Shown here: positions 29,308 through 38,920 of the stretch, in pieces
Numbering within the stretch: the stretch's first letter is position 1
Layout of the letters: each line of letters starts with the position of its first letter
Origin: Rhodospirillaceae bacterium
GTDB taxonomy: Bacteria > Pseudomonadota > Alphaproteobacteria > Rhodospirillales > Rhodospirillaceae
Length of the DNA: 44,284 nucleotides
Assembly: GCA_028822445.1 (NCBI GenBank)
Contig: JAPKDQ010000013.1
Location: 1-44,284, forward strand
Direction: 5' to 3'
The notes under the pieces: generated by a model
The model's database searches: none
What the model was told of the DNA's origin: nothing
Seen by the model: only the letters and a program-made list of their open reading frames with translations
Program-made: the position numbers and the translations under genes

Positions 29308-31749
29308 TTACATGCTGTAACTAAACCGAACTCCAAGCTGGCGATCATCAGGTACAAAGAGGTTTAGTGCTATACCGAATGAGAACAGATCGAAGTTCTC
29401 CTGACCGCTTCGGATTTTATCAGATCCTAGGAGGTTGTCCGCATAAGTGATGATTGACCAGTCATCGGTTTCAACTCCGATACGAAGATCTACATTCATG
29501 TATGACGGCATTGTCCAGCGATTCCAGTGAGTGAGGAAGCGTGTCCCTTGATACTGGGCCGCGACTTCAGCGATCATATCCATAGAGTCGGTGATCGGGA
29601 AGGTCGTATTCGCAGAGAACGTTATGGCATGTTTAGGTTGTCGTTCTAGCTGATTCCCAGTTAAGGAGGCTTCACAGGTAGTGACGGGTGTACCATTCGC
29701 CGATGTTTGTACCGAAGTAGTACAGTTGCCAGCACGAACGATGTCGCTACCACTAAGTGTGTTGAATACGAAGTTTGTGTATTCAGTATCTAGGTATGTG
29801 TAGGCCGCGTTCAGGCTAGTGAACTCGGTAACGGCAAGGCTCATGTCCGCTTCCAGGCCTTTAATTTCGGCCGCACCGGCGTTCTTTGTTATAGTTCCAA
29901 GGTTGATCCCCTGTCCGCCTGATGCGTCCTGCGTGGTGACCTGCTTATCGGTGTAATCCATAAAGAACAGTGCACCGTTCAGCTGAACGCGCCCATCCGC
30001 GAATTGCGTTTTGGCCCCAGCTTCATAGCTCCACAAAGTTTCTGGTCGATAGCGGTTATTCTGAAGATCTGAGCCGATGCCCAACGTTGAGTACCCTCCT
30101 GGCTTCGCGCCTTTTGCCGCGGAAGCGTAAATCATAACGTCATCAGATACCTGGTAAGCAAGCGATACGCGTGGTGTGAAGTAACTGTCGCCCGCTGATA
30201 CCACCGGCAGAGAGAATGGTGCGCTGTACTTTATCGGACCGCGGAACATGGTACCGAAGGCGTTGTTTCCAGAGCCGTCAACATCGTAGGTAAAATTTTC
30301 ATCTGAGTAACGGGCTTCAGCTGTAAGGGTTAATTTGTCAGAAATATCATATTCGATGTGACCATAGGCAGATAAGTGTTCCGTTTCTCTGTCCAAATTT
30401 ACGTCATTCAATCCGCTGCGGCCTACCAGCGCCAGATTTAATCCCGCTGACCCAATTCCTGTGAAATCTACAGTGGCGTTACTTTGACTAAGTTGAACAG
30501 TTGTCTCTTCCCAATACATACCGCCAACTGCCCAACGAAAACCTTCAGATTCAAGGTCTGAAATTCTGATTTCCTGACTAAATTGCTTAGTGTTTGTAGT
30601 GAAATCGATGATGGTTGCACGTGGTAGCGTCTCTGCTATGCCCCCAGGGGATGGCAAAAATGCGCGCCCTATGGCTTTCCCGCGTTTATCAGAGTCAAAG
30701 TTTTGCCTAGCATCTGCATCGTTATATCCTGTTAGAGACATAACTGAGACGTTGTCAGAGATGTCCCATTCTAGTTTGAGACTAGATACCAAACTTTCTG
30801 ATTCGGTTCCGAAGAAATCTTTGTTTGTGAACGGATCAACGCTCAATTGGATTATGTCATTGTCACCAATCGAGAGGTCACCGAATTTCGGCATGTTAGC
30901 GCCCGTCAGCCCTAAGGGATTGGCTGGTGCGGCAACACGAACACTGCCGCCTTTGACAATTTCTGCCCTGACGTCGCTTGTATCTTCCGAATATGCGATG
31001 CGCGCTGTAGCCCGAAATTTTTCAGTTAGTTGCCCTTGAAAGACCCCGGAGACCCCAACGCTATCAAAGCCACCTATACCTTCATTGGTTACCGTATTAC
31101 TGTGATATCCATCATGCTGGGCATAGGCTGCGTTGAGGCGTACACCAAGGTCTCCATCTTCATCGAGTGGAGTACTTATGCTGCCACGAACCTCCAGTTG
31201 CCCATGGTTTCCACTGTCAAGAAATATGCTTGAGGTTAATTCATCGGAAGGTTTCTTGCTGATGTAATTTATCGCGCCACCAAATGCTACACGGCCGTAG
31301 AGCGCGCTCTGTGGACCTTTGACAACTTCAATCCGTTCGACGTCAACCAGGCGCATGTTCATTAGATTACCGCCACCAGCCGTTTGAAGAGACTGACTGG
31401 AGATATCAATTCCGTCGAGTAAAATGCCGACCGGCGGACGGCCACGAGTGGCTGGGAGTCCCCGAATAGAGGGACGCGTATCTTGGGGTGCAAACCCCTT
31501 GTCAAAAGTTAGCCCCGGTGTCATTCGTGCGACGTCTTCAACATCCCGAATGCCACCACGTTCGATCTGTACGGCTGTAAACGCTTGGATCGACATTGGA
31601 ATGTCTTGCAATGACTCCGCGCGCCGACGTGTGGTTACAGTTATTTCTTCTATTGAGAACTGAGCCATGACGTCTTGGGCGCCGACTATAGCTGCCGTAG
31701 AAAGCATGGTGGCGCTGGCCAACAAGCACCTATAATCACGGTTTTTCAT
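29308..31749 (-). CDS. TonB-dependent outer-membrane receptor
   Basis: An 813-residue outer-membrane transporter. Residues 1-29 form a signal peptide (hydrophobic LLASATMLSTAAIVGA, probable cleavage after Ala29). A TonB box, EEITVTTRR, follows at once. The plug domain (about 45-165) has RPSIRGLPATRGRPPVGILLDG and VERIEVVKGPQSALYGRVAFGGAIN. The rest is a 22-strand beta-barrel rich in Tyr/Asp strands, ending RFSYSM; the last residue is Met rather than the usual terminal aromatic. Sequence style resembles the large sphingomonad-type family whose substrates are mostly unknown. The substrate cannot be read from the sequence; neighbouring ThDP enzymes suggest an organic compound rather than iron (inference). 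GGGGAAAA precedes the start. Confidence 0.93.
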   Translation of the reverse strand: MKNRDYRCLLASATMLSTAAIVGAQDVMAQFSIEEITVTTRRRAESLQDIPMSIQAFTAVQIERGGIRDVEDVARMTPGLTFDKGFAPQDTRPSIRGLPATRGRPPVGILLDGIDISSQSLQTAGGGNLMNMRLVDVERIEVVKGPQSALYGRVAFGGAINYISKKPSDELTSSIFLDSGNHGQLEVRGSISTPLDEDGDLGVRLNAAYAQHDGYHSNTVTNEGIGGFDSVGVSGVFQGQLTEKFRATARIAYSEDTSDVRAEIVKGGSVRVAAPANPLGLTGANMPKFGDLSIGDNDIIQLSVDPFTNKDFFGTESESLVSSLKLEWDISDNVSVMSLTGYNDADARQNFDSDKRGKAIGRAFLPSPGGIAETLPRATIIDFTTNTKQFSQEIRISDLESEGFRWAVGGMYWEETTVQLSQSNATVDFTGIGSAGLNLALVGRSGLNDVNLDRETEHLSAYGHIEYDISDKLTLTAEARYSDENFTYDVDGSGNNAFGTMFRGPIKYSAPFSLPVVSAGDSYFTPRVSLAYQVSDDVMIYASAAKGAKPGGYSTLGIGSDLQNNRYRPETLWSYEAGAKTQFADGRVQLNGALFFMDYTDKQVTTQDASGGQGINLGTITKNAGAAEIKGLEADMSLAVTEFTSLNAAYTYLDTEYTNFVFNTLSGSDIVRAGNCTTSVQTSANGTPVTTCEASLTGNQLERQPKHAITFSANTTFPITDSMDMIAEVAAQYQGTRFLTHWNRWTMPSYMNVDLRIGVETDDWSIITYADNLLGSDKIRSGQENFDLFSFGIALNLFVPDDRQLGVRFSYSM

Positions 31750-32037
31750 TGTTTATTTTCCCCGAGTGTGAATCTCTAGAAACCATACTAAAATTACCAA
31801 ATTGAATAAATTTATCAGCTCTAATTACCTTAATAGCTATTAGTCTGTCGTACCCTGATTCTACCTAACCACTATGCGGTTAGCCACGTCTCCTGGATCG
31901 GGGTACCTGTGTCTAAAACCCATTTAATGATGATTTCTGTCAACAAGTTCAATTAATTGTAGCCTGTTGCGAAGAGGATATTCTTGTGGATTGTTGTCAT
32001 TCTTTTATATCAGCCAAGGAATTATCTAATTAGCTCT

Positions 32038-33582
32038 CTAGGCCATCATCACTTCAATTAACTTTGGGCCTGGCTGTTTTAGGCAGTCTGAGAGTATTGC
32101 GCCAAAGCTTTTGCAATCGTCAACGCGATAGGCATCAACTCCCTGGGCACTCGCCATTTTAACAAAATCGATCCTAGGCTCATCCATATCCATCATTCTG
32201 TGAGCGTTAGCACCGGCGGGGCCGAGGCCGTGGCGTTCCAGTTCAATATCTAGGATGAGGTAGCCTTTGTTTGAAAAGATTACTGTCGTGATGTCGAGCT
32301 GTTCGCGCGCCATCGTCCAGAGCGCCTGGATGGTGTACATCGCGCCACCATCTCCCTGAAGACAGAGGACCTTCTTGTTGGGCTCTGCGACAGCGGCCCC
32401 AATCGCTACCGGCATCGCCCAACCAATACCGCCACCTGTTATAAACAGCCAATCATGGGGCGCGGAGCCCGCAGATTGGGCGTAGGCTGGAAAACCAACG
32501 GTTATGCCTTCATCAACAACTACAGCCTGTTCTGGAATAGCGCGTGCAATGACAGCAGACGCAGTGTTTGCTGTGATCACCCCGTTTGGCATGTCTGGCA
32601 GAGATAGGGACTGTGTTGGCCCAATAGTTTTAGCGCCGAGCTGATCGGCGAGGGCTTGAAGGCTGGCAACCACATCTCCGCCAAGAGGCACTAGGGTGCT
32701 GAGTTCGCAGCCAACCGGTATGAGGGTTCCTCCGCCAGTTGGGTAGGAAAAGAACGAGACCGGTTCTTTGGACCCGCATAAAACCATATGATTCAGGCCG
32801 CGCAGGGCGTCTTCAGCGTCTTCCGGGAAATAGGGGATACGCTCGACGGGAATGCGTCCAGCGCCACGTTGCATCAGTGGTTCAAAGGTGTAGGCGATTA
32901 GCCGGGCGCCCGTTTTGGCGGCGATCTGTCCTGCCGCTTTGAGGCCTGCCTCTGTGAGGCCTTCGGCACCAATAAGAAGCGCAGTTTTCCCCCCGTGTTC
33001 ACAGAGGTTTGCGGTTTTAGAGACCGCTCTATCTATAGCAGGCTCTGCAATAGTCCTTTGGCGTCCTGCGGCTGGCTCTATATCGTCTGTCCAGCTGCAG
33101 TCTGCCGGAATGATGAGACTTGAGACCTGCCCCGGTGGTCCCCAGGATGATTCGACAGCATCCGCGGCGTCTTGGGCGATGTCTTCAGGGCTAGAGACTT
33201 GCCTTACCCAACCTGAAACAGGTGCTGCAAGTCCGATAATGTCTGATGTCAGTGGGGCGTCGTATTTGAGGTGAGACCTTGGGTGATTGCCAATGAGATT
33301 CACGATGGGTGAGTGCGCCTTGCGCCCATTGTGTAGATGACAGAGCCCATTCGCTAGCCCTGGGCCCAGGTGGAGTAAGGTTGCAGCGGGTTTTCTAGTC
33401 ATTCTAGCATAGCCATCTGCCGCGCCAGTGCATACGCCTTCAAAGAGACCGAGGACGGGGCGTATACGGTTGGTTCGGTCAATGGCACCGACGATGTGAG
33501 TTTCCGTCGTTCCTGGGTTGGCGAAACACGTATCAATACCGTTTTCCACCAGGGTCTGTATCAATGCGTCTGCGCCGTTCAT
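32038..33582 (-). CDS. Thiamine-diphosphate enzyme, acetolactate synthase superfamily (second of pair)
   Basis: A 514-residue protein of the acetolactate synthase/benzoylformate decarboxylase superfamily, often named acetolactate synthase large subunit. The N-terminal pyrimidine-binding domain has FANPGTTETH and the cofactor-activating Glu48 in LFEGVCTGAADGYARM. The C-terminal pyrophosphate domain starts its ThDP motif at Gly410-Asp411-Gly412 and ends it SNKGY, where many relatives have a second Asn. The IELERHGLGPAGANAHRM region matches an uncharacterised proteobacterial subgroup. No ilvN-type regulatory subunit is nearby, so a branched-chain biosynthetic role is unlikely; 2-oxo-acid decarboxylation is more plausible (inference). 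It overlaps the upstream partner by four bases (ATGA) and lacks its own clear ribosome site. Confidence 0.85.
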   Translation of the reverse strand: MNGADALIQTLVENGIDTCFANPGTTETHIVGAIDRTNRIRPVLGLFEGVCTGAADGYARMTRKPAATLLHLGPGLANGLCHLHNGRKAHSPIVNLIGNHPRSHLKYDAPLTSDIIGLAAPVSGWVRQVSSPEDIAQDAADAVESSWGPPGQVSSLIIPADCSWTDDIEPAAGRQRTIAEPAIDRAVSKTANLCEHGGKTALLIGAEGLTEAGLKAAGQIAAKTGARLIAYTFEPLMQRGAGRIPVERIPYFPEDAEDALRGLNHMVLCGSKEPVSFFSYPTGGGTLIPVGCELSTLVPLGGDVVASLQALADQLGAKTIGPTQSLSLPDMPNGVITANTASAVIARAIPEQAVVVDEGITVGFPAYAQSAGSAPHDWLFITGGGIGWAMPVAIGAAVAEPNKKVLCLQGDGGAMYTIQALWTMAREQLDITTVIFSNKGYLILDIELERHGLGPAGANAHRMMDMDEPRIDFVKMASAQGVDAYRVDDCKSFGAILSDCLKQPGPKLIEVMMA

Positions 33583-35309
33583 GAGGGAGCACTATGACTA
33601 AAGTGGGTCGCCCGTGTTTGTTCTACATCGTGGTACAGGATGGTGCTTGTACGCGGATCGAGCCCAGAACTCTCCTTAACAATAACATCAATTACAATAG
33701 TTTGATCGTTGATTTTAAAGGATTTATTTAGAATCTCTCCTAGTTGTGAAACGGTTTCCGCTCTAAACCCTAGTGCGCCAAACCCTTTGGCGACAACGTC
33801 GTACCGGACCTCGCCAAAGTGGGCGTTGATGGTGCGTCCGACTTGGTGAGGTTGGCTGTGGATCTCGTTACCCCAGCCGCCGTTATTGGAAATAACACAG
33901 AGGAACGGCAGGCCAGCTTGCGTCGCTGAATCAAGTTCTGCGCTATAAAAGCCAAAAGCCCCATCGCCCGTCACGAGTACGACCTTGCGCTCTGGTTGCC
34001 CTGTTTCTGATGCTACTTCCTTGGCGCCGGCCACCGCGCCCAAAGCAAGCGGCGTTCCCATGCCCATAGAGCCCAGAGGCATTGTATCCATGTAGCCGCC
34101 TTCTGTGCTGTACCGAGTGGCTGACCAGCTTTGTACGAGAATAGAAGCTCCGTCCTGTATAAAGATCGCGTCAGTCGGGAGACGTTGATTTACCTCGCGG
34201 GCGAGCCTCAACGGTTCAATATGGGATACCTCACGTCCAGCTTGGTCAATAACGTCCAGCCTTTCTTGGAGGGTTTGCTTAACCCAAGAGGGATCGAATG
34301 GGGCCACGGGCCTAGCTTTTAGCTCACTCAGTATTCCGGTGAGGGCTGTGCGGCTGTCTGCGACTAATCCCAAATCTGGTGCCCGGCCGCGGCCAATTTC
34401 TTCAGCTTCCAAGTCAATTTTGATCATTTTGGTAGTAGCTGGAAAACGAGGGCTGAGGCCGTAGCCAAACTTCTTGGCCATTCGGGCTCCAGCCCATATG
34501 ACGAGGTCAGCCTCATGGGCGGCAAATTGGGCAAGGGGCCAACCCCAGCCGGTGTTGTCATCTTCTGGAACAAGACCCCGTGCCAGATTGTTGGTCGCAA
34601 CCGGAATACCAAAGTTAGTGGCTAGTTCACGAAGGATTCCACCTGCACCCGAGCGGAAAGAACCAGAGCCGGCAATAATGAGTGGGCGCTTAGCTGATTT
34701 GATCAGATCGACAGCTCGACTGACATCGTCTGAGGTGGGCGCTGGTCTGGGGTTTGCGGTAATAGGCGTATCTATGTCGACACCTGGTTCAATAAGCTGG
34801 TTGAGGAAGTCCTTTGGAAACGCTAGGACGACGGGACCTGGACGGCCGGCCAAGGCCCTACGGCAGGCGGCTTCCAGGTACTCACCTAGGCGAGCGGAGC
34901 TCTGCACCGTTCGGGCCCATTTAGTGACAGGCTGGACCAAACCGAGAATACCGTGGTCAAAATCAAGTTCAGGCTGGGTCCATGTATCGGGCTCGCGCCC
35001 GACAAGTACGACGATAGGAGAGCAGGCTTCATAGGCCTGTTGGAGGCCTGTAATGGCGTTTGGCATGCCTTGATCCACGTTGACCATTGCAATACCTACT
35101 TTGCCAGTAACACGTGAATATCCGTCAGCTGCTCCAACAGTGGCGCTTTCGTGGCGTCCAGGGACAATCCTAAACCCATTTTTTTCGCACTCATCCAACA
35201 ATAGTGTTTGAGAAGCGCCAGCAAGGGCAAATACGGTCTTTACGCCAAACCGTTCGAGGACACAGCGCATGATCGCTGCTGCTGTCTGTCTATTGGAATG
35301 TGTATTCAT
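33579..35309 (-). CDS. Thiamine-diphosphate enzyme, acetolactate synthase superfamily (first of pair)
   Basis: A 576-residue ThDP-dependent enzyme. Glu54 in GRHESATVGAADGYSRVTG is the cofactor-activating glutamate. The middle domain (about 195-330) is Rossmann-like, with KRPLIIAGSGSFRSGAGG. The ThDP motif runs from Gly448-Asp449-Gly450 to ISNNGGWGNE, with the canonical Asn pair. It could be a carboligase, decarboxylase or acetyltransferase (sulfoacetaldehyde acetyltransferase and oxalyl-CoA decarboxylase are relatives); the substrate is not evident. TTTTGGAGAC places a good ribosome site before ATG 35309. It is the first gene of a leftward pair and is translationally coupled to the second. 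Confidence 0.85.
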   Translation of the reverse strand: MNTHSNRQTAAAIMRCVLERFGVKTVFALAGASQTLLLDECEKNGFRIVPGRHESATVGAADGYSRVTGKVGIAMVNVDQGMPNAITGLQQAYEACSPIVVLVGREPDTWTQPELDFDHGILGLVQPVTKWARTVQSSARLGEYLEAACRRALAGRPGPVVLAFPKDFLNQLIEPGVDIDTPITANPRPAPTSDDVSRAVDLIKSAKRPLIIAGSGSFRSGAGGILRELATNFGIPVATNNLARGLVPEDDNTGWGWPLAQFAAHEADLVIWAGARMAKKFGYGLSPRFPATTKMIKIDLEAEEIGRGRAPDLGLVADSRTALTGILSELKARPVAPFDPSWVKQTLQERLDVIDQAGREVSHIEPLRLAREVNQRLPTDAIFIQDGASILVQSWSATRYSTEGGYMDTMPLGSMGMGTPLALGAVAGAKEVASETGQPERKVVLVTGDGAFGFYSAELDSATQAGLPFLCVISNNGGWGNEIHSQPHQVGRTINAHFGEVRYDVVAKGFGALGFRAETVSQLGEILNKSFKINDQTIVIDVIVKESSGLDPRTSTILYHDVEQTRATHFSHSAPS

Positions 35310-35384
35310 TAAGTCTCCAAAAACCCATCCGGCTTCAGTAGGTTAGGCATACATTTCTTTTACTTTACGGGATAGGTTTGCCCC

Positions 35385-35504
35385 ATGCGAACCCTGTTTC
35401 TCCTTACATCATCCGCTATAGGTACCCTTGTGATCGCGTTGTGGGGCTTGGCATCGATGCCCGGCTGCAAGCGATTGATAGACACCCGCCTAACCTTTGC
35501 CTAA
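35385..35504 (+). CDS. Possible 39-residue membrane peptide upstream of proS
   Basis: A short frame, MRTLFLLTSSAIGTLVIALW and onward, gives 39 residues with one clear hydrophobic helix (about 3-24) and a basic tail. It lies between the divergent ThDP operon and proS. There is no strong ribosome site and I recognise no family. It may be a small membrane protein, the remnant of a gene displaced by the leftward block, or chance. Confidence 0.25.
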   Translation: MRTLFLLTSSAIGTLVIALWGLASMPGCKRLIDTRLTFA

Positions 35505-35549
35505 ATTGCCCTACAATATTAACCCTAATCCAGATTCCAGAGGTTTTTC

Positions 35550-36884
35550 ATGCGGTTGTCCCGCACTTTTATTCCCACGCTCAAGGAAACACCGTCTGAG
35601 GCGCAGATTGCATCTCATCGGCTCATGCTTCGTGCCGGCCTAGTGCGCCAGCATGCGGCGGGTATCTATAACTGGCTGCCCATGGGCACACGTGTTCTGC
35701 GGAACATCGAAAAGATTGTGCGAGAAGAGCAGAATGATGCTGGCGCCCAGGAAATCATCATGCCGACGATTCAATCGGGAGAACTCTGGAAGGAAAGTGG
35801 TCGTTACGATGATTACGGTCCTGAAATGCTGCGGGTCAAAGATCGCCATGACCGAGATATGCTGTACGGCCCGACTCATGAAGAGGTGGTGACGGATATC
35901 TTCCGCAATAATGTGCGGAGTTACAAAGACCTTCCGTTAAACCTTTATCAGATCCATTGGAAATTCCGGGATGAGGTGCGGCCTCGGTTTGGCGTGATGC
36001 GCGGTCGAGAATTCCTGATGAAGGACGCCTATTCCTTTGATTTGTCCTATGAAGCTGCGCGCCATTCCTACAATCAGATGTTCGTGGCTTACCTTAGAAC
36101 CTTTGCTCGGATGGGATTGCAGGCGATCCCCATGAAGGCGGACCCTGGACCAATCGGCGGTGACCTCAGCCATGAGTTTATTGTTCTTGCAGAAACGGGT
36201 GAAAGCGCGGTGTATTGCCACAAGGACTTATTGTCTAAGCCCATCCCGCCTGTCGTTGATTATGCGTCTAATTTACAGCCTATTGTTGACGACTGGACCA
36301 GCGCCTACGCGGCAACAGACGAATTGCACGATAAAGCAAAAGGCAAGGAGCTCGGGGATGATCTGATTTCAGCTCGCGGCATTGAGATTGGGCACATTTT
36401 CCATTTCGGCAAGAAGTACTCAGAGCCGATGGGGGCTCAGGTTGCGTCTTCGGCTGGTGAGATGGTGACACCGTTTATGGGGAGCTATGGCATTGGTGTG
36501 TCCCGCCTAGTCGGGGCGATCATTGAGGCTTGTCACGATGATGATGGTATTATTTGGCCCGATATGGTTGCGCCATATCGGGTTGGTTTGATTAATCTTA
36601 AAGTAGGCGACCCGGATACAGATAAGGTTTGCGGCGAGCTTTATGGCAAGCTTAAAGAGATTGGTCTGAGCGCGCTGTACGATGACCGAGCGGAAAGAGC
36701 AGGAGTGAAATTCTCCAATATGGATTTGATTGGCTTGCCTTGGCAGATCATTGTGGGTCCGAAAGGCCTTAAAGAGGGCACCGTCGAGCTCAAACGCAGA
36801 GCTACAGGAGAACGGCAAACTCTGCCTATCGATAGTGTGCTTTCCGTACTGACGGGGTCACAACCTGGAACTGGCCTAAGCTGA
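35550..36884 (+). CDS. proS: Prolyl-tRNA synthetase, short alphaproteobacterial type
   Basis: A 444-residue class II aminoacyl-tRNA synthetase charging tRNA-Pro. The N-terminus [20 protein letters not shown] and [17 protein letters not shown] are typical. Motif 2 is in [20 protein letters not shown], and motif 3 is [13 protein letters not shown]. The large editing insertion found in E. coli ProS (about 570 residues) is missing, as in alphaproteobacteria and mitochondria, so Ala-tRNA-Pro clearing must be done elsewhere. The C-terminal anticodon-binding domain is about 345-440. CAGAGG precedes ATG 35550. It shares one base with the next gene (TGATG). Confidence 0.96.
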   Translation: MRLSRTFIPTLKETPSEAQIASHRLMLRAGLVRQHAAGIYNWLPMGTRVLRNIEKIVREEQNDAGAQEIIMPTIQSGELWKESGRYDDYGPEMLRVKDRHDRDMLYGPTHEEVVTDIFRNNVRSYKDLPLNLYQIHWKFRDEVRPRFGVMRGREFLMKDAYSFDLSYEAARHSYNQMFVAYLRTFARMGLQAIPMKADPGPIGGDLSHEFIVLAETGESAVYCHKDLLSKPIPPVVDYASNLQPIVDDWTSAYAATDELHDKAKGKELGDDLISARGIEIGHIFHFGKKYSEPMGAQVASSAGEMVTPFMGSYGIGVSRLVGAIIEACHDDDGIIWPDMVAPYRVGLINLKVGDPDTDKVCGELYGKLKEIGLSALYDDRAERAGVKFSNMDLIGLPWQIIVGPKGLKEGTVELKRRATGERQTLPIDSVLSVLTGSQPGTGLS

Positions 36885-38128
36885 TGTTTGGCCCTTTCGA
36901 GCGCATGATGGCATGGCGCTATTTGCGTGCAAGGCGCAAGGAAGGTTTTGTTTCGGTTATCGCTGGGTTCTCGCTACTGGGTATCGGATTGGGCGTAGCG
37001 ACCCTGATTATCGTCATGGCGGTGATGAATGGATATCGCGAAGATATCATGGACCGGATTTTAGGGGTGAACGGCCACATTGATATTCGTGGTGTTGAGT
37101 ACTCTATAGCGGATTACGACGTTCGGGTTGCCGCCATTAATGATGTACCCGGTGTCGAATCGGCAATGCCGCAAATTACTGGCCAGGTGATGGCAACAGC
37201 GTCTGGTGTGTCGTCTGGTGCTGTGGTCCGCGGTGTGCGGGGTGAAGATCTTGCAGCACGCACGGTTGTTTCTGAAAATATAGTTCAGGGATCCCTGCCG
37301 GCGTTTGCGCGGGGCGAGGGGATCATGATCGGCGTCCGAATGGCCGAACGATTCCGTGTCAATCTTGGCGATACGCTGACTTTGATTTCACCAAAAGGAA
37401 ACGTCACGGCTTTTGGCACGGCGCCGAGACTTAAGGGTTACCCAATCGTGGGTTTGTTCGACGTTGGTATGAGTGACTTTGATTCGAATATTATTTTTAT
37501 GCCGTTGGAGCTTGCGCAGATTTATTTCAAGTACCCTGACAGCGTTACGGGCATCGAAATTCAGGTAGAGGATCCGGATCAAGCGCAGTTTATCGCACGG
37601 CAGATCATGGATATCTCGGGTTCCGGCGTGAGGATACTTTCGTGGGAGCAGACCAACTCGACATTTTTTAATGCGCTTCAGGTTGAACGAAACGTCATGT
37701 TCTTGATCTTGACCCTGATCATCATTGTAGCGGCCTTCAATATTATTTCTGGCATGATCATGCTTGTGAAGGATAAGAGCCGTGACATCGCGGTCCTTCG
37801 CACCATGGGCGCAACGCGGGGAATGGTGATGCGTGTTTTCTTCTTAGCTGGCGCGAGCGTGGGTGTTACCGGGACCATACTGGGCCTCTTTCTTGGCGTT
37901 CTATTCTGTGGAAATATTGAGTCTATTCGTCAAGTTTTAGAGAAGATGACCGGGACGGAACTGTTCTCGGCCGAGATTTATTTCCTCTCGAAGATCCCGG
38001 CGGTGATGGATTGGAGCGAGGTGGTCTCTGTGGTGCTCATGGCCCTCGTACTATCCTTTGCAGCGACAATCTACCCATCCTGGCGGGCTGCTAAAACGGA
38101 TCCTGTTGAGGCGCTGCGCTATGAGTAG
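36884..38128 (+). CDS. lolC: Lipoprotein-releasing ABC transporter permease (LolC/LolE family)
   Basis: A 414-residue inner-membrane permease that releases outer-membrane-destined lipoproteins to the LolA chaperone. It has one N-terminal helix (about 22-47), a large periplasmic MacB-like domain (about 48-270), and three C-terminal helices (about 273-297, 318-342 and 375-402). The start MAWRYLRARRKEGFVSVIAG is characteristic. Only one permease gene is present beside lolD, so it probably works as a homodimer like LolF-type proteins (inference). It overlaps both proS (one base) and lolD (eight bases). Confidence 0.93.
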   Translation: MFGPFERMMAWRYLRARRKEGFVSVIAGFSLLGIGLGVATLIIVMAVMNGYREDIMDRILGVNGHIDIRGVEYSIADYDVRVAAINDVPGVESAMPQITGQVMATASGVSSGAVVRGVRGEDLAARTVVSENIVQGSLPAFARGEGIMIGVRMAERFRVNLGDTLTLISPKGNVTAFGTAPRLKGYPIVGLFDVGMSDFDSNIIFMPLELAQIYFKYPDSVTGIEIQVEDPDQAQFIARQIMDISGSGVRILSWEQTNSTFFNALQVERNVMFLILTLIIIVAAFNIISGMIMLVKDKSRDIAVLRTMGATRGMVMRVFFLAGASVGVTGTILGLFLGVLFCGNIESIRQVLEKMTGTELFSAEIYFLSKIPAVMDWSEVVSVVLMALVLSFAATIYPSWRAAKTDPVEALRYE

Positions 38129-38804
38129 TTCAGCGGCGCTTAAGCTTGACGCTGTTCATCGCACTTTTGAACAGGGCGGAAACCGCCTTGAGGTCTTGCG
38201 CGGTGTAAACTTGACGGTAATGCCCGGAGAGATCGTGGCCTTGGTGGGGCCGTCTGGTTCAGGTAAATCGACCCTCTTGCATTTGGCCGGATTGTTAGAG
38301 AAACCTGATTTAGGCGAGGTCTATGTCGCTGGAGAGAAATGCAGCAGCTTAAGCGAGCATCGTCAGACGGAACTGCGGTCTAAGCACCTTGGCTTTGTTT
38401 ATCAATACCATCACCTATTGCCTGAATTCTCTGCGGCTGAGAACATCGTTGTTCCTCAGATGATTGCCGGTACTGTTCGTAGTGACGCTACGGAACGAGC
38501 GAACCAATTGCTGGATAGCTTAGGCCTATCGGAGCGACACGATCATCGTCCGGGCCTGTTGTCTGGCGGTGAACAGCAACGCGTTGCTATTGCAAGGGCG
38601 CTAGCCAACAAACCGTCGTTGCTCTTGGCCGATGAGCCAACGGGTAACCTGGACCCTCACACGGCGGACAGCGTTTTTGATGCGCTTATCGCGTTATCCA
38701 GGGATCATGGATTGGCGGGATTATTTGCAACCCATAACCCTGATTTAGCTCAGCGCATGGACCGTATTGTGCGATTACAAGAGGGCGTTCTGGTTGAGGC
38801 TTGA
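38121..38804 (+). CDS. lolD: Lipoprotein-releasing ABC transporter ATPase
   Basis: A 227-residue ATPase that powers the adjacent permease. Walker A is GPSGSGKST (43-51), the Q-loop is YQYHHLLPE (around 94-102), the signature is LSGGEQQR (147-154), Walker B is LLLADEP with Asp171-Glu172, and the switch His is in [12 protein letters not shown] 38121 overlaps the permease stop and gives the normal length; a longer frame from 38058 lies inside lolC. It is followed by a 116-base gap before the copper-chaperone gene. Confidence 0.95.
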   Translation: MSSSAALKLDAVHRTFEQGGNRLEVLRGVNLTVMPGEIVALVGPSGSGKSTLLHLAGLLEKPDLGEVYVAGEKCSSLSEHRQTELRSKHLGFVYQYHHLLPEFSAAENIVVPQMIAGTVRSDATERANQLLDSLGLSERHDHRPGLLSGGEQQRVAIARALANKPSLLLADEPTGNLDPHTADSVFDALIALSRDHGLAGLFATHNPDLAQRMDRIVRLQEGVLVEA

Positions 38805-38920
38805 GCTGCAAAGGGACGCTAGTAATAGCAGCATTGGGTATTAGCCAGTATACGCAGATGAGCGTGCTCGCGAGACCTTCCATCGAACCTCTTTTTTACG
38901 CAACTTGATGGACTACTCAT

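Noticed and set aside
31914-31943. TTGACA on the minus strand as the TonB receptor promoter
   Set aside because: The -35 is perfect, but the best -10 at 18 bases is GTTTTA, a poor match.
34474-35034. 186-codon antisense frame within the first ThDP gene
   Set aside because: Composition (Arg/Ser/Pro/Ala) is that of a shadow frame of GC-rich codons; the opposite strand has an intact conserved enzyme.
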